Position numbers and translations under genes: made by a program. From contig AP026073.1 of NCBI GenBank assembly GCA_024349765.1, positions 4,960,001-5,024,000 of the forward strand: a stretch of 64,000 nt of DNA, in the 5' to 3' direction. Positions 16,881-25,710 of this stretch are shown here, piece after piece. Positions within the stretch are counted from its first letter, which is position 1. Each line of letters starts with the position of its first letter. Source of the stretch: Streptomyces nigrescens. GTDB taxonomy: Bacteria > Actinomycetota > Actinomycetes > Streptomycetales > Streptomycetaceae. The notes under the pieces were generated by a model. That model saw only the letters and a list, made by a program, of their open reading frames with translations, was not told the origin of the DNA and searched no databases.

Positions 16881-18907
16881 CAGGCCCCCACCGGTACTCC
16901 GGCCGGTCCGCCGTTGACGTAGCGGCCCAGGGCGGTCAGCGGGAAGACCTGGCGGTAGAGGTGGTAGTTGATGGAGAAGTCCCAGGGGAAGCCGGTGCCG
17001 GTGAAGTGCGGCTCGTCCCAGGAACCGTCCTCGCGCTGGGTCGCGGCCAGATACCGCACCCCGCGCCGCACCGCCTCGCCGTCCCGCTCACCGGCCGCGA
17101 GCAGCGCCATCAGCGCCCACGCGGTCTGCGAGGCGGTCGAGGCGCCGCGCCCGGCCCAGGCGTCCTTCTCCGCGTACGACCGCTGGTCCTCGCCCCAACC
17201 GCCGTCGTCGTTCTGCACCCGCTCCAGCCAGCCGACGGCGCGGCGCACGGCCGGGTGGGAGGCGGGGATGCCGGCCGCGGCGAGCGCGGGCAGCACCGAG
17301 CCGGTGCCGTAGACGTAGTTGGTGCCCCAGCGGCCGAACCAGGCGCCGCTGGGCTCCTGTTCGGCGAGCAGCCAGGCGATGCCGCGGCGGGTGCGCGGGT
17401 CGTGCGCCCGGCCGACCTCGGCGAGCATCTCCACGACGTGGGCGGTGACGTCGGCCGACGGCGGGTCGATGACCTCACCGAAGTCGCAGAACGGCAGGCG
17501 GTTGGGGAACGGGCTGGTGTTGTCGACGTCGAAGGCGCCCCAGCCGCCGTCCCGGGACTGCATCCCGAAGTTCCAGCGCACCGCGCGGTCCACCGCGGCG
17601 GACACCCGCTGCGGGTCGGGGTGCTCGACCCGGCGCAGTGCGAGCACCACCTCGGCGGTGTCGTCGATGTCCGGGTAGTTGTCGTTGTGGAACTCGAACG
17701 CCCAGCCACCGGGCGGGAGTTGGGGACGCTTGACGCTCCAGTCACCGGGCCGGTCGATCTGCTCGGCGAGCATCCAGTCGACGGCCTTGACCAGCTGCGG
17801 GTGGTCGGCGGGCAGTCCGGCGTCGGCCAGCGCGATGGTGGCGAGGCAGGTGTCCCAGACCGGGGACTGGCAGGCCTCGATCATGCGCGAACCGTCCTCG
17901 CGCCAGACCGCGAACCGGTCCAGGGAGGCCAGTCCCTCGCGCAGTACGGGGTGGTCGAGGTCGTAGCCGAGGAGGTGCAGGGCGATGATCGAGTACACGG
18001 CGGGCGGCTGGATGCCGCCCCAGCAGCCGTCGTTCTCCTGCCGTTCGACGATCCAGCGGGCCGCCGAGCGCATCGCGGTGCCGCGCAGCTTGCGCAGTGC
18101 GACCTTGTGGTAGACCCGCAGCGCCTTGTCGAGGCGCTGGAAGAGGCCGTCCCAGCTGGTGGCCGGGGCGAGCGGGCGGGGCGGGGCGGGGCGGCGCGGA
18201 TCGGTGTGCAGCTCGTCGAGGGCGAACGGCGCCGGGCGGACCGGGCGTTTGGCGGAGACGATGGTCAGCGGCACGATGGTCTGCCGCGCCCAGCACCCGA
18301 AGTCGTAGATGTTGAGCGGGAACCACTTCGGGAAGAAGATGAGCTCCGGCGGGAGCTGGGGCAGGTCCTCCCACCGCCACCAGCCGAAGAGCGCCAGCCA
18401 GATGCGGGTGAAGACCCGGGAGGCGGCGACCCCGCCCCGTTCGCGGACCCAGGCGGACGCGGCGGCCATGTGCGGGGCGTCCGGTGCGTCCCCGGCGAGC
18501 CGCAGGGCGACGTAGGCCTCGATGGTGGTGGAGAGTTCACCGGGTCCGCCGTGGAAGGTGGCCCAGGTGCCGTCGGTGCGCTGCTCGCCGCGGATGTGGC
18601 GGGCGGCGGCCTCGGTGATCTCGGGGTCCGAGATGCCCAGGAACTGACGGAGCAGCAGGTCCTCGGCGTCCATCGTGACGTTGGTCTCGAGGTCGCCCTT
18701 CCACCAGCCGGCCGGGTCCTGGGTGGAGAGCAGATGGTCGGTGGCGCGGGCGGTCGCGCGGCGGGCGGCCTCGGCCGTGTCCTCGGCGACGGCGGTGGCG
18801 GTCTTGCGGGCCGGTGCGGTGGTGGTGGTCTTCTCAGCGGTGGCATCGCTGGCCGAAGGGGCCCGGGGCGGCAGCGCCCCGGTGCTTCCGTCGGTCGTCG
18901 CTGTCAT
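16880..18907 (-). CDS. shc: Squalene-hopene cyclase
   Basis: A 675-residue terpene cyclase that folds squalene into hopene/hopanol at the membrane surface. The catalytic DXDD acid motif is DIDD at residues 413-416, and several QW repeats are visible (for example QDPAGWWKGD, RQENDGCWGG, QSRDGGWGAFD, QNDDGGWGED, QREDGSWDE). The C-terminus FPWDFSINYHLYRQVFPLTALGRY is typical of the family. The first 50 residues are a Thr/Ala-rich linker absent from many homologues. It lies 108 bp after the prenyltransferase gene and overlaps hpnG by one base. Streptomyces shc expression is linked with aerial growth in the literature; no specific operator is evident here. Confidence 0.97.
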   Translation of the reverse strand: MTATTDGSTGALPPRAPSASDATAEKTTTTAPARKTATAVAEDTAEAARRATARATDHLLSTQDPAGWWKGDLETNVTMDAEDLLLRQFLGISDPEITEAAARHIRGEQRTDGTWATFHGGPGELSTTIEAYVALRLAGDAPDAPHMAAASAWVRERGGVAASRVFTRIWLALFGWWRWEDLPQLPPELIFFPKWFPLNIYDFGCWARQTIVPLTIVSAKRPVRPAPFALDELHTDPRRPAPPRPLAPATSWDGLFQRLDKALRVYHKVALRKLRGTAMRSAARWIVERQENDGCWGGIQPPAVYSIIALHLLGYDLDHPVLREGLASLDRFAVWREDGSRMIEACQSPVWDTCLATIALADAGLPADHPQLVKAVDWMLAEQIDRPGDWSVKRPQLPPGGWAFEFHNDNYPDIDDTAEVVLALRRVEHPDPQRVSAAVDRAVRWNFGMQSRDGGWGAFDVDNTSPFPNRLPFCDFGEVIDPPSADVTAHVVEMLAEVGRAHDPRTRRGIAWLLAEQEPSGAWFGRWGTNYVYGTGSVLPALAAAGIPASHPAVRRAVGWLERVQNDDGGWGEDQRSYAEKDAWAGRGASTASQTAWALMALLAAGERDGEAVRRGVRYLAATQREDGSWDEPHFTGTGFPWDFSINYHLYRQVFPLTALGRYVNGGPAGVPVGA

Positions 18908-19015
18908 GGCTTCCCCTTCTGCAGTGAACTGTCAAAGCGTGCTCAGGGATTCCGTCGGCCGGCGCCCGGCGGGGCACCGGCCGGCGACTGCGATCTATTC
19001 GTCGGCGGTAGGGAG

Positions 19016-20137
19016 TCATCTTTCTCGTACGACGACGAAGTCCGCGAGCGCGACGAGCTGTGCCCGGACCTTCTCCGGCATGTCGATCTCGTCGAGCGCG
19101 GCGATGGCGGTGGCGTGCTGGCGGCGGGCCTCCTGGGAGGTCCACTCGCGGCCGCCGGCCTCCTCGATGAGGGCCGCCCGGGAGGCGAACTCCTCCTCGG
19201 TGAAGTCGGCGATCTCGGTCTCGCTCTTCTTGGCGTCGGCGGCCAGGATCTGGGCCAGCCGCTCGGAGGCCGGGCCGCCGGCGGCGAGCGCGGCGACGAC
19301 CGGCAGCGACTTCTTGCGCTGCCGCAGGTCGCTCCAGGTCTGCTTGCCGGTGGCCTCCGGGTCGCCCCAGATGCCCAGCAGGTCGTCGACGGCCTGGAAG
19401 GCGAGGCCGAGGTGGTAGCCGTACTTCTCCAGGGTGTCGGCGGTGCGGTCGTCGGCGCCGCCCAGGACCGCGCCGATGGAGACCGCGCAGGCCAGCAGCG
19501 CGCCGGTCTTGTTGCCCTCCATCTCCAGGCACTCCTCGACGGTGACCCGCTCGCGGTGCTCGTAGGAGATGTCCTGGGCCTGGCCGTCGATCAGCTTGCG
19601 GGTGGCCAGGGTCAGCCGGCGGGTGGCGCGGCCGGCGTCGACCGTGCCGAGCTCCAGCAGTATTTCGTTGGCCAGCGCGAACAGCGCGTCGCCGACGAGG
19701 ATGGCCTGCGCCGGACCGTGCACCTTCCAGACCGTGTCGCGGTGCCGGCGCTGTTCGTCGCCGTCCATCAGGTCGTCGTGCAGCAGCGAGAAGTTGTGCA
19801 CCAGCTCGACGGCGACCGCACCCGGGATGCCGACCTCGGGGGCCGCGCCGGCGGCCTCGGCGGACAGCAGGGCGAGCGCGGGCCGGACGGCCTTGCCACT
19901 GTCGCCGGACGCGGGTTTGCCGGTCGCGTCGATCCAGCCGAAGTGGTAGGCGGCGACGGTGTCCATGGGAGGGGCGAGCCGGCCCACGGCAGCACGCAGC
20001 ACGGGAGTGGCGAGTGTCCGTCCGCGCTCCAGCAGCGCGGTGACGCTCTCGGTGTCGATAGCTGGGGAAGCCGGATTCACGGTTTCTCCTCTGTTTCCGA
20101 TGCTCGTGCTCGTGCGAGCGCTCGTACTCGTAGTCAT
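19016..20137 (-). CDS. Trans-polyprenyl diphosphate synthase (FPP-type)
   Basis: A 373-residue E-prenyltransferase. The first aspartate-rich motif DDLMD is at residues 121-125 and the second, DDLLG, at 251-255; KTGALL, the region preceding the second motif, is also present. It condenses IPP with allylic diphosphates; in this operon it should supply farnesyl diphosphate to HpnC/HpnD. Phe116 lies five residues before the first motif, which favours a short chain, but product length is not settled by sequence. The ATG at 20137 overlaps the hpnE stop by 4 bp and has GGAGGCGGC before it; the longest open frame runs far into hpnE and is not real. The first 30 residues are Ser/Thr-rich. Confidence 0.92.
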   Translation of the reverse strand: MTTSTSARTSTSIGNRGETVNPASPAIDTESVTALLERGRTLATPVLRAAVGRLAPPMDTVAAYHFGWIDATGKPASGDSGKAVRPALALLSAEAAGAAPEVGIPGAVAVELVHNFSLLHDDLMDGDEQRRHRDTVWKVHGPAQAILVGDALFALANEILLELGTVDAGRATRRLTLATRKLIDGQAQDISYEHRERVTVEECLEMEGNKTGALLACAVSIGAVLGGADDRTADTLEKYGYHLGLAFQAVDDLLGIWGDPEATGKQTWSDLRQRKKSLPVVAALAAGGPASERLAQILAADAKKSETEIADFTEEEFASRAALIEEAGGREWTSQEARRQHATAIAALDEIDMPEKVRAQLVALADFVVVRER

Positions 20138-21540
20138 GCCGCCTCCTGAGGCAACTGGCCCTGGGGGAAGCCGAGTTCGTTGAGTGCCTCGCGAGCGGCG
20201 GCGGTGCCGCTGCGAACTGCGCTCTCCATGGTCGCGGGCCACCCGGTGGCGGTCCACGCACCGGCCAGGTACAGGCCGGGGGCTTGGGTGCGGGCGGCGG
20301 GGCGGAGCCTGCCGACGCCCGGGGCGGGCGCGAAGGTCGCGGTGCGCTCGCGGGTGACGAAGAAGTCGATGATCCGGGCGCCCCGGGCGGCCGGCAGCAG
20401 CCGTTCCAGCTCGGGGAGGTAGCGGGCGCGGAGCTTGGCGACCGGCTGGTCGATCTCCTCCTGCGCGGCGGACTGCGACACCGCGAGGTACTGGCAGCGT
20501 TCGTTCCCCGGCGTCCTGGTCAGTCCGGAGGCGTCGGTGCGGTCGAAGACCCACTGGACGGGCGAGCCGACGGCGGCGAAGAAGGGGCGGCGCAGGACCT
20601 TGCGGTCGTAGACGACGTGGAGGTTGAGGATCGGGGCGGTGCCGATGTCCAGCAGCCGGTCCCGGTCGGCCAGCGCCCCGGCGGGCAGCAGCCCGTGCGT
20701 CTCGCGCTGCGGTACGGCGAGGACGACGGTGTCCGCGGTGAGCCGCTCGCCACCGTGCGGGCCGCTCTCCACCGCGACCTGCCAGCGGCCGTCGGTCCGG
20801 GTGACGGACGCGGCGCGGGTGCGCAGCGCGATCCGCACCCCGGCCTTCTCCAGTGCCGTACGGGCGAGGGCGTCGTGCACGTCGCCGAGCGGGACCCGGG
20901 ACCAGCCGATGTCGGCCGCGCCGGGGGCGGACAGCAGCCCGGTCTTGAAGACCTTGGCGGCCAGGCCCATCGAGACGTCGCCGGCCCGGGCGTTGAGGGT
21001 GGCGATGCCGACCAGGTCCCACAGTGCCTCGACGGCCCGGGACGACTGGCCGTGGCGGCGCAGCCAGCTGCCGAAGTCGACGCCGTCCAGGACCGGGTCG
21101 GCCGGGTCGAGGCCCTGGAGCGCGAGGGTGGCGCGCACGACGCCGGCCCGCTCGGCCGGGGAGAGGTGCGGATAGCGCGCGAGGCTGGCGGCGAGGTGCA
21201 GCGGGACGGGCAGGGCGGTGCGCCGCAGCCGGCCGAGCCGCATCCGGTCGGCGTCGAGAACGGGCACGTCCATCCGGTCCTGGAGGGGCACCAGACGGGC
21301 CGCGCCGAGCCGGTCCAGCATCCGGCCGTACGCGGTGCAGCAGCGCAGGTAGACGTGCTGGCCGTTGTCGACGCTCAGCTCGCCGGCGGCCGAGTCGCGG
21401 CGGAAGGAGAAGACCAGTCCGCCCAGGCGGGGGCGGCCCTCGACGAGGGTGACCCGCAGCCCGGCGTCGGCCAGCGCGAGGGCGGCGGTGGTGCCCGCGA
21501 GCCCGCCGCCGACGACCACCGCGGTGGCTGTGGATGTCAT
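20134..21540 (-). CDS. hpnE: Hydroxysqualene dehydroxylase HpnE
   Basis: A 468-residue FAD amine-oxidase-like protein (phytoene-desaturase family in older annotation). The dinucleotide motif GGGLAGTTAALALADAG is at the N-terminus, with VTLVEGRPRLGGLVFSF following, and a C-terminal APGLYLAGAWTATGWPATMESA FAD segment closes the fold. HpnE reduces hydroxysqualene to squalene, the last of three steps (HpnD, HpnC, HpnE) that replace eukaryotic-type squalene synthase. ATG 21540 has GGGGGGAGCACAC upstream. The 100-bp gap to hpnD contains a small hairpin near 21571-21593. The full HpnC/D/E set argues for squalene rather than carotenoid synthesis. Confidence 0.93.
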   Translation of the reverse strand: MTSTATAVVVGGGLAGTTAALALADAGLRVTLVEGRPRLGGLVFSFRRDSAAGELSVDNGQHVYLRCCTAYGRMLDRLGAARLVPLQDRMDVPVLDADRMRLGRLRRTALPVPLHLAASLARYPHLSPAERAGVVRATLALQGLDPADPVLDGVDFGSWLRRHGQSSRAVEALWDLVGIATLNARAGDVSMGLAAKVFKTGLLSAPGAADIGWSRVPLGDVHDALARTALEKAGVRIALRTRAASVTRTDGRWQVAVESGPHGGERLTADTVVLAVPQRETHGLLPAGALADRDRLLDIGTAPILNLHVVYDRKVLRRPFFAAVGSPVQWVFDRTDASGLTRTPGNERCQYLAVSQSAAQEEIDQPVAKLRARYLPELERLLPAARGARIIDFFVTRERTATFAPAPGVGRLRPAARTQAPGLYLAGAWTATGWPATMESAVRSGTAAAREALNELGFPQGQLPQEAA

Positions 21541-21640
21541 GTGTGCTCCCCCCGTACGTGGGTCATGGACGCAACCGCCCGGGGGAGGGTTGCCCGCGGC
21601 GCTGACGCGGGGCCACCGCTGTCGTGCGTGGCCCGGCCGG

Positions 21641-22594
21641 TCATCCGCGCCTCCGCACGGCCTGCCGGCGGCCGATCGCCCGCGCGTCGAGCCCGGACAG
21701 GCCGCGCACCGCGACGAACGCCTTCTCCCAGCCGGGCAGCGAGACCCGGCCGCGCAGCACCGCCTCGGGGTCGGCGGCGATCCGGGTGAGCAGGCGGTGG
21801 TAGATGCCGGCCATCGCGGCCACGCAGGCGCCGCTGCGCCGGTCGAGCATCGGCAACAGCCGGAAGCCCTCGGCGAACAGCGCGCGGGCGCGTTGCACCT
21901 CATGGTGGACCAGACCGGCGAAGTCGGAACCGGGCGGCGGCACGGGATGGGCGAACCCGGCCGCGCAGCCGAACTTGGCGAGGTCCTCGGCGGGGAGGTA
22001 GGTCCGGCCGTTGCCGGCGTCCTCCCGAACGTCCCGGAGGATGTTGGTGAGTTGGAGGGCGAGACCGAGGGTGTCGGCGTACTCGGCAGCGCGCTCGGGG
22101 TCCTGTGCGCCGGGCACGGTGCCGAACACGCCGAGCGAGAGCCGGCCGATGGCGCCGGCGACGCAGCGGCAGTAGACCTTGAGCTCGTCCCAGGTCTCGT
22201 AGGTCTCGCCGCGCACGTCGGCCAGCACGCCGTCGATCAGCTCGTCCAGCGCGTCGAGCGGGACGGGGAAGCGGCGGGCGGCGTCGGCGAGGGCGACGGC
22301 CACCGGGTCGGTGTCGTCCTCGTCGAGCCGGCCGTCCTTGATACGGGCCAGCAGCGCCCGGGTGTCCTCCAGGCGCTGCCGCTTGGCGGCGGGCTCCAGA
22401 TTGCCGTCGCCGATGTCGTCGACCCGGCGGGAGAAGGCGTAGAGCGCCGACATCGCGTGGCGCTTGTCGGTCGGCAGCAGCCGGATGCCGTAGGCGAAGT
22501 TGCGCGCCTGCTGCCCGGTGATGGCTTCGCAGTAGCGGTATGCAGCGAGCACCGGCGCGGACGCGTGTGCGGTTGCCTCCACGGTCCGACTCAC
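21641..22594 (-). CDS. hpnD: Presqualene diphosphate synthase HpnD
   Basis: A 317-residue squalene/phytoene synthase-family protein. It has the first DxxDD-type motif RRVDDIGD, the segment YCRCVAGAIGRLSLGVFG, and the second motif NILRDVREDAGNGRTYLPAEDL. HpnD joins two farnesyl diphosphates head-to-head to presqualene diphosphate. The GTG start at 22594 overlaps the hpnC stop (GTGA), so it is coupled to hpnC; the ribosome site GAGAGGG is unusually close. HpnD was separated from HpnC by the stronger canonical second aspartate motif and position in the operon; both belong to one family, so the individual labels rest on known gene order. Confidence 0.92.
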   Translation of the reverse strand: MSRTVEATAHASAPVLAAYRYCEAITGQQARNFAYGIRLLPTDKRHAMSALYAFSRRVDDIGDGNLEPAAKRQRLEDTRALLARIKDGRLDEDDTDPVAVALADAARRFPVPLDALDELIDGVLADVRGETYETWDELKVYCRCVAGAIGRLSLGVFGTVPGAQDPERAAEYADTLGLALQLTNILRDVREDAGNGRTYLPAEDLAKFGCAAGFAHPVPPPGSDFAGLVHHEVQRARALFAEGFRLLPMLDRRSGACVAAMAGIYHRLLTRIAADPEAVLRGRVSLPGWEKAFVAVRGLSGLDARAIGRRQAVRRRG

Positions 22595-23538
22595 CCCTCT
22601 CTTCGCAATGTCGCCCCCACCTCGCGCAGCAGGCTGAGCTTGGTCGGTTTGGGCGGTCCAGGGAGTACGTCGTGTTCGGCGGCCGCGACCGCCTGGAGTG
22701 CGGCACGTCCGCCGGCGACGAAACCGGCCAGCAGCAGCTTGAGTCTGCCGTGGACGCTACCCACCAGCGCGGTGCCTTCATCCAGCAGGTCACGGGCGCG
22801 TTCCGCCTCGTAGGCGATCAGTGCGCGCACCGATGCGCCCCCGCTCGGGGCGGCCAGATCGGCTTCCGAGACGCCGAAGCGTTTCAGGTCCTCGGCGGGG
22901 AGGTAGATGCGGTCGCGCCCCAGGTCCTCGGCCACGTCCTGGATGTGCTCGACGATCTGCAGGGCGGTGCAGACGGCGTCCGAGCGGCGGAGGCGCTCGG
23001 GGCTGGCGGTGCCGGTGATGCCGAGGACGAGCCGGCCGACGGGGTTGGCGGACAGCTCGCAGTAGGCGGCCAGGTCGTCGTACGTGGCGTAGCGGCTCAC
23101 CCGCTGGTCCTGGCGGTTGGCCTCGATCAGGCCGAGGAACGGTTCGGGGGTCAGCTCGCAGCGGCGGACGGTCGGGCCGAGGCGGCGCATCAGCGGGTGC
23201 TTGGGGCCGGGCGCGCGGTCGCTGAAGACGCGCGCCAGGTCCGCCTCCAGGGCGTCGAGCAGCGCGGGCCGGTCGTCGAACTGTGCCCGGTCGAGCCCGA
23301 GGAGTACGGCGTCGCCGCCACCGGGCGCGAGGTCGCCGTCGCCGATGTCGTCGACGAGCCGGGCGAAGCCGTACACGGCCATCAGGTCGGCCCGCCAGGC
23401 GCGGGGCAGGAAGAACGGCGCGACCGGGAAGTTCTCGTGTGCGGCCTGATCGAGCACGGTGCGCGTCTGGTCCCGCCCGTCACCCGCCGCCACCCTTCGG
23501 AGGAAGGCGCGAGGCGCCCGCTCGTTGTCTCGGCTCAC
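22591..23538 (-). CDS. hpnC: Hydroxysqualene synthase HpnC
   Basis: A 315-residue squalene/phytoene synthase-family protein. The N-terminal HENFPVAPFFLPRAWRADLMAVYGFARLVDDIGDGD (given here as a marker of residues 34-69) is the usual HpnC opening, and the second aspartate region is EHIQDVAEDLGRDRIYLPAED. HpnC converts presqualene diphosphate to hydroxysqualene. It is the first gene of the hopanoid operon. The GTG at 23538 is uncertain since no good ribosome site precedes it; its start overlaps the stop of a possible 16-codon upstream frame (23585-23535). The internal GTG about 16 codons later is the other option. Confidence 0.9.
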   Translation of the reverse strand: MSRDNERAPRAFLRRVAAGDGRDQTRTVLDQAAHENFPVAPFFLPRAWRADLMAVYGFARLVDDIGDGDLAPGGGDAVLLGLDRAQFDDRPALLDALEADLARVFSDRAPGPKHPLMRRLGPTVRRCELTPEPFLGLIEANRQDQRVSRYATYDDLAAYCELSANPVGRLVLGITGTASPERLRRSDAVCTALQIVEHIQDVAEDLGRDRIYLPAEDLKRFGVSEADLAAPSGGASVRALIAYEAERARDLLDEGTALVGSVHGRLKLLLAGFVAGGRAALQAVAAAEHDVLPGPPKPTKLSLLREVGATLRREG

Positions 23539-23858
23539 CGTGGGCTGCCCGGCGCATTTCGGTGCCGGAGCGAACCAGTAGCCATTGCCGTCACGTCTCC
23601 CGTTCTACACCGCCAAGCTAAAACATCCTATTTCGGACACGCCGCCTCCGACGACGCGCCCCGATCGAGCCTCATCGCCCTCTTGGGTGAGTATTGCCCG
23701 ACTTGTGCCACTTGTGCTGTTCGGCACCCGTACAGCTTACGCCGTACATCTCCCTTGCGTCCGAGTGGGTACCGAAGCCCGCGGCAACGATCCGGTCAAC
23801 ATCCACTTCGGGCGAACTGTTCCCGTTGTCCGCGGAGTTGACCATTTCTTCACCGTCG
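23539..23858. other. Intergenic region upstream of the hopanoid operon
   Basis: This gap separates the terminator of the export operon from hpnC and must hold the main hopanoid promoter. The AT-rich patch at about 23610-23635 (with TAGGAT and TAGAAC on the minus strand) is the likeliest core, but no clear -35/-10 pair stands out. A minus-strand ATG at 23585 opens a 16-codon frame whose TGA overlaps the hpnC GTG. Two CCGTACA copies, 14 bp apart, lie near 23728-23748. Confidence 0.45.
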
Positions 23859-23890
23859 AAGGCCCCCGCGGGCGGACCCGCGGGGGCCTT
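23859..23890 (-). terminator. Intrinsic terminator of the lipid/export operon
   Basis: AAGGCCCCCGCGGG (23859-23872) pairs perfectly with CCCGCGGGGGCCTT (23877-23890): a 14-bp stem with a 4-nt loop, 16 bp past the stop codon of the ABC ATPase gene. This is the strongest hairpin in the window and marks the end of the seven-gene operon. Confidence 0.9.
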
Positions 23891-23906
23891 CCAGGTGCCA
23901 GGAGGA

Positions 23907-24710
23907 CTACTTGCCGGTCTCCTTCTCGTAGGCCTTGATGACCTCGTCGGTGGGGCCGTCCATCAGCAGCTCGCCGCGTTCCAGCCACAGCACGCGGTCG
24001 CAGGTGTCGCGGATGGACTTGTTGTTGTGGCTGACCAGGAAGACCGTGCCGGCCTCCTTGCGCAGCTCGCGGATGCGGGCCTCGGAGCGCTTCTGGAAGG
24101 CGCGGTCGCCGGTGGCCAGCGCCTCGTCGATCATCAGCACGTCGTGGTCCTTGGCCGCGGCGATGGAGAACCGCAGCCGCGCCGCCATACCCGAGGAGTA
24201 GGTGCGCATCGGCAGCGAGATGAAGTCGCCCTTCTCGTTGATGCCGGAGAAGTCGACGATCCCGTCGTAGCGCTCCCGGATCTGCTCACGCGACATACCC
24301 ATGGCCAGGCCGCCGAGGACGACGTTCTTCTCGCCGGTCAGGTCGTTCATCAGGGCCGCGTTGACGCCCAGCAGGGAGGGCTGGCCGTGCGTGTAGACCT
24401 TGCCGCGCTCGGCCGGCAGCAGGCCGGCGACCGCCTTGAGCAGGGTGGACTTGCCCGAGCCGTTCGAGCCGATCAGGCCGATCGACTCCCCGCGGTAGGC
24501 GGTGAAGGAGACGCCCTTGACCGCGTGCACCTCGCGCACACCGGTGGAGGGCTTGCGGCGGATGATGCGGTTCAGCGCCGCGGTGGCGCTGCCCTTGCCC
24601 GCGCCCGTGCCGTAGACGCGGTAGACGATGTGCAGATCGTCCGCGATCACGGTCGGGATCCGCTCCTGGGCGGCCGCCGTCGGCTGCACTCCGTTGTTCT
24701 GCTCAGCCAC
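23907..24710 (-). CDS. ABC exporter ATPase, TagH/polysaccharide type
   Basis: A 267-residue ATP-binding subunit. Walker A GSNGSGKST is at residues 81-89, the signature-type YSSGMAARL follows, Walker B is VLMIDEAL, and the H-loop is FLVSHNN. The first 60 residues, ending in a RIIRRKPSTG-type linker before VHAVKGVSF, are characteristic of the TagH/RfbE/Wzt group that powers export of lipid-linked polymers rather than of drug exporters. GTG 24710 overlaps the permease stop by 8 bp. It is the last gene of the operon, followed by the terminator. There is no C-terminal carbohydrate-binding domain of the Wzt kind. Confidence 0.92.
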   Translation of the reverse strand: MAEQNNGVQPTAAAQERIPTVIADDLHIVYRVYGTGAGKGSATAALNRIIRRKPSTGVREVHAVKGVSFTAYRGESIGLIGSNGSGKSTLLKAVAGLLPAERGKVYTHGQPSLLGVNAALMNDLTGEKNVVLGGLAMGMSREQIRERYDGIVDFSGINEKGDFISLPMRTYSSGMAARLRFSIAAAKDHDVLMIDEALATGDRAFQKRSEARIRELRKEAGTVFLVSHNNKSIRDTCDRVLWLERGELLMDGPTDEVIKAYEKETGK

Positions 24711-25641
24711 GTCCGTACCGCTCCTCAGCCTTCCAGAAGTACACGAAGCCGGCGACGCCCATCAGCAGCGCCCAGCCGCCGGCGAACGCCCACACGTGCG
24801 GGGGCAGCTTGCTCGCCGTGAAGCTGTCGATCAGCGCGAAGCGCATCAGGTCGATGTAGACCGCCGCCGGGTTCGCGTTGAGCAGCACCTCCACGAACTG
24901 CGGGACGTGCTTGCCCTTCAGGATCAGGTCGATGCTGAACATCACGCCGGACGCGTACATCCACGTCCGCATGATGAACGGCATCAGCTGCGCCAGGTCC
25001 GGGGTCTTGGAACCCAGCCGCGCCATGACCATCGCCAGACCCGTGTTGAACACGAACTGCAGCAGCAGCGCCGGGAACACCAGGAACCACGACCAGGTCG
25101 GCATCTGCCCGAAGCCGAGCAGGATCAGGACCAGCACGCCCATGGAGAACAGCAGCTGCTGCAGCTGCATCAGGCAGAACGAGATCGGCAGGCAGGCCCG
25201 CGGGAAGTGCAGCGCCCGCACCAGGCCCAGGTTGCCGGAGATCGCCCGGGTACCGGCCATCACCGAGCTCTGGGTGAAGGTGAAGATGAAGACGCCGGTC
25301 ACCAGGAACGGCACGAAGTCGGGGACGCCCTTCCGCGTGCCGATCAGCAGGCCGAAGATCAAGTAGTAGACGAGCGCGTTCAGCAGGGGCGTCGCCACCT
25401 GCCAGACCTGGCCCAGCTTGGCCTGGCTGTACTGTGCGGTCAGCTTGGCACTGGCGAAGGCGGAGATGAAATGCCGCCGGTGCCACAGCTGCCGGACGTA
25501 CTCGGGGAGGCTCGGACGCGCCCCGCTCTGCGCGAGCCCGTACTTCTGGGCCCGCTGCGCCGCGGTCAGCCCTTCGTCGGAAGCTGCCGGGGCACTCATG
25601 GCGACCGCACTGTCGTGCGTGGTCTCGCTCACAGTTGACAC
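24703..25641 (-). CDS. ABC-2 type exporter permease, TagG/polysaccharide type
   Basis: A 312-residue ABC-2 permease with about six membrane helices after a cytoplasmic N-terminus; the motif LTAQYSQAKLGQVWQVATPLLNAL is the usual amphipathic/first-helix segment of polysaccharide and teichoic acid exporters. With the next gene it forms a two-component exporter. GTG 25641 was chosen because GAGGACGAAA precedes it at the right spacing; GTG 25632 and TTG 25653 are other in-frame options. Neighbouring CDP-alcohol transferases and a glycosyltransferase suggest the cargo is a glycosylated phospholipid or phosphodiester polymer. Confidence 0.9.
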   Translation of the reverse strand: MSTVSETTHDSAVAMSAPAASDEGLTAAQRAQKYGLAQSGARPSLPEYVRQLWHRRHFISAFASAKLTAQYSQAKLGQVWQVATPLLNALVYYLIFGLLIGTRKGVPDFVPFLVTGVFIFTFTQSSVMAGTRAISGNLGLVRALHFPRACLPISFCLMQLQQLLFSMGVLVLILLGFGQMPTWSWFLVFPALLLQFVFNTGLAMVMARLGSKTPDLAQLMPFIMRTWMYASGVMFSIDLILKGKHVPQFVEVLLNANPAAVYIDLMRFALIDSFTASKLPPHVWAFAGGWALLMGVAGFVYFWKAEERYGRG

Positions 25642-25710
25642 TTTCGTCCTCAAGGTGCGCTGCCGGGGCCACGCCCCGGTTCGCGCCTGATGCTCTCAGA
25701 TACGAGCTTG

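Noticed and set aside
16199-20149. A 1316-codon plus-strand open frame across the hopanoid genes
   Set aside because: It is antisense to hpnG, shc and the prenyltransferase, all of which have clear motifs. Its product is low-complexity Arg/Gly/Ala, as expected of a complementary frame in GC-rich DNA.
19016-23538. Carotenoid biosynthesis cluster (phytoene synthase/desaturase)
   Set aside because: Two synthase-family genes plus an HpnE-type oxidoreductase next to shc, hpnG and hpnH fit the HpnCDE squalene route; no carotenoid cyclase or hydroxylase is seen.
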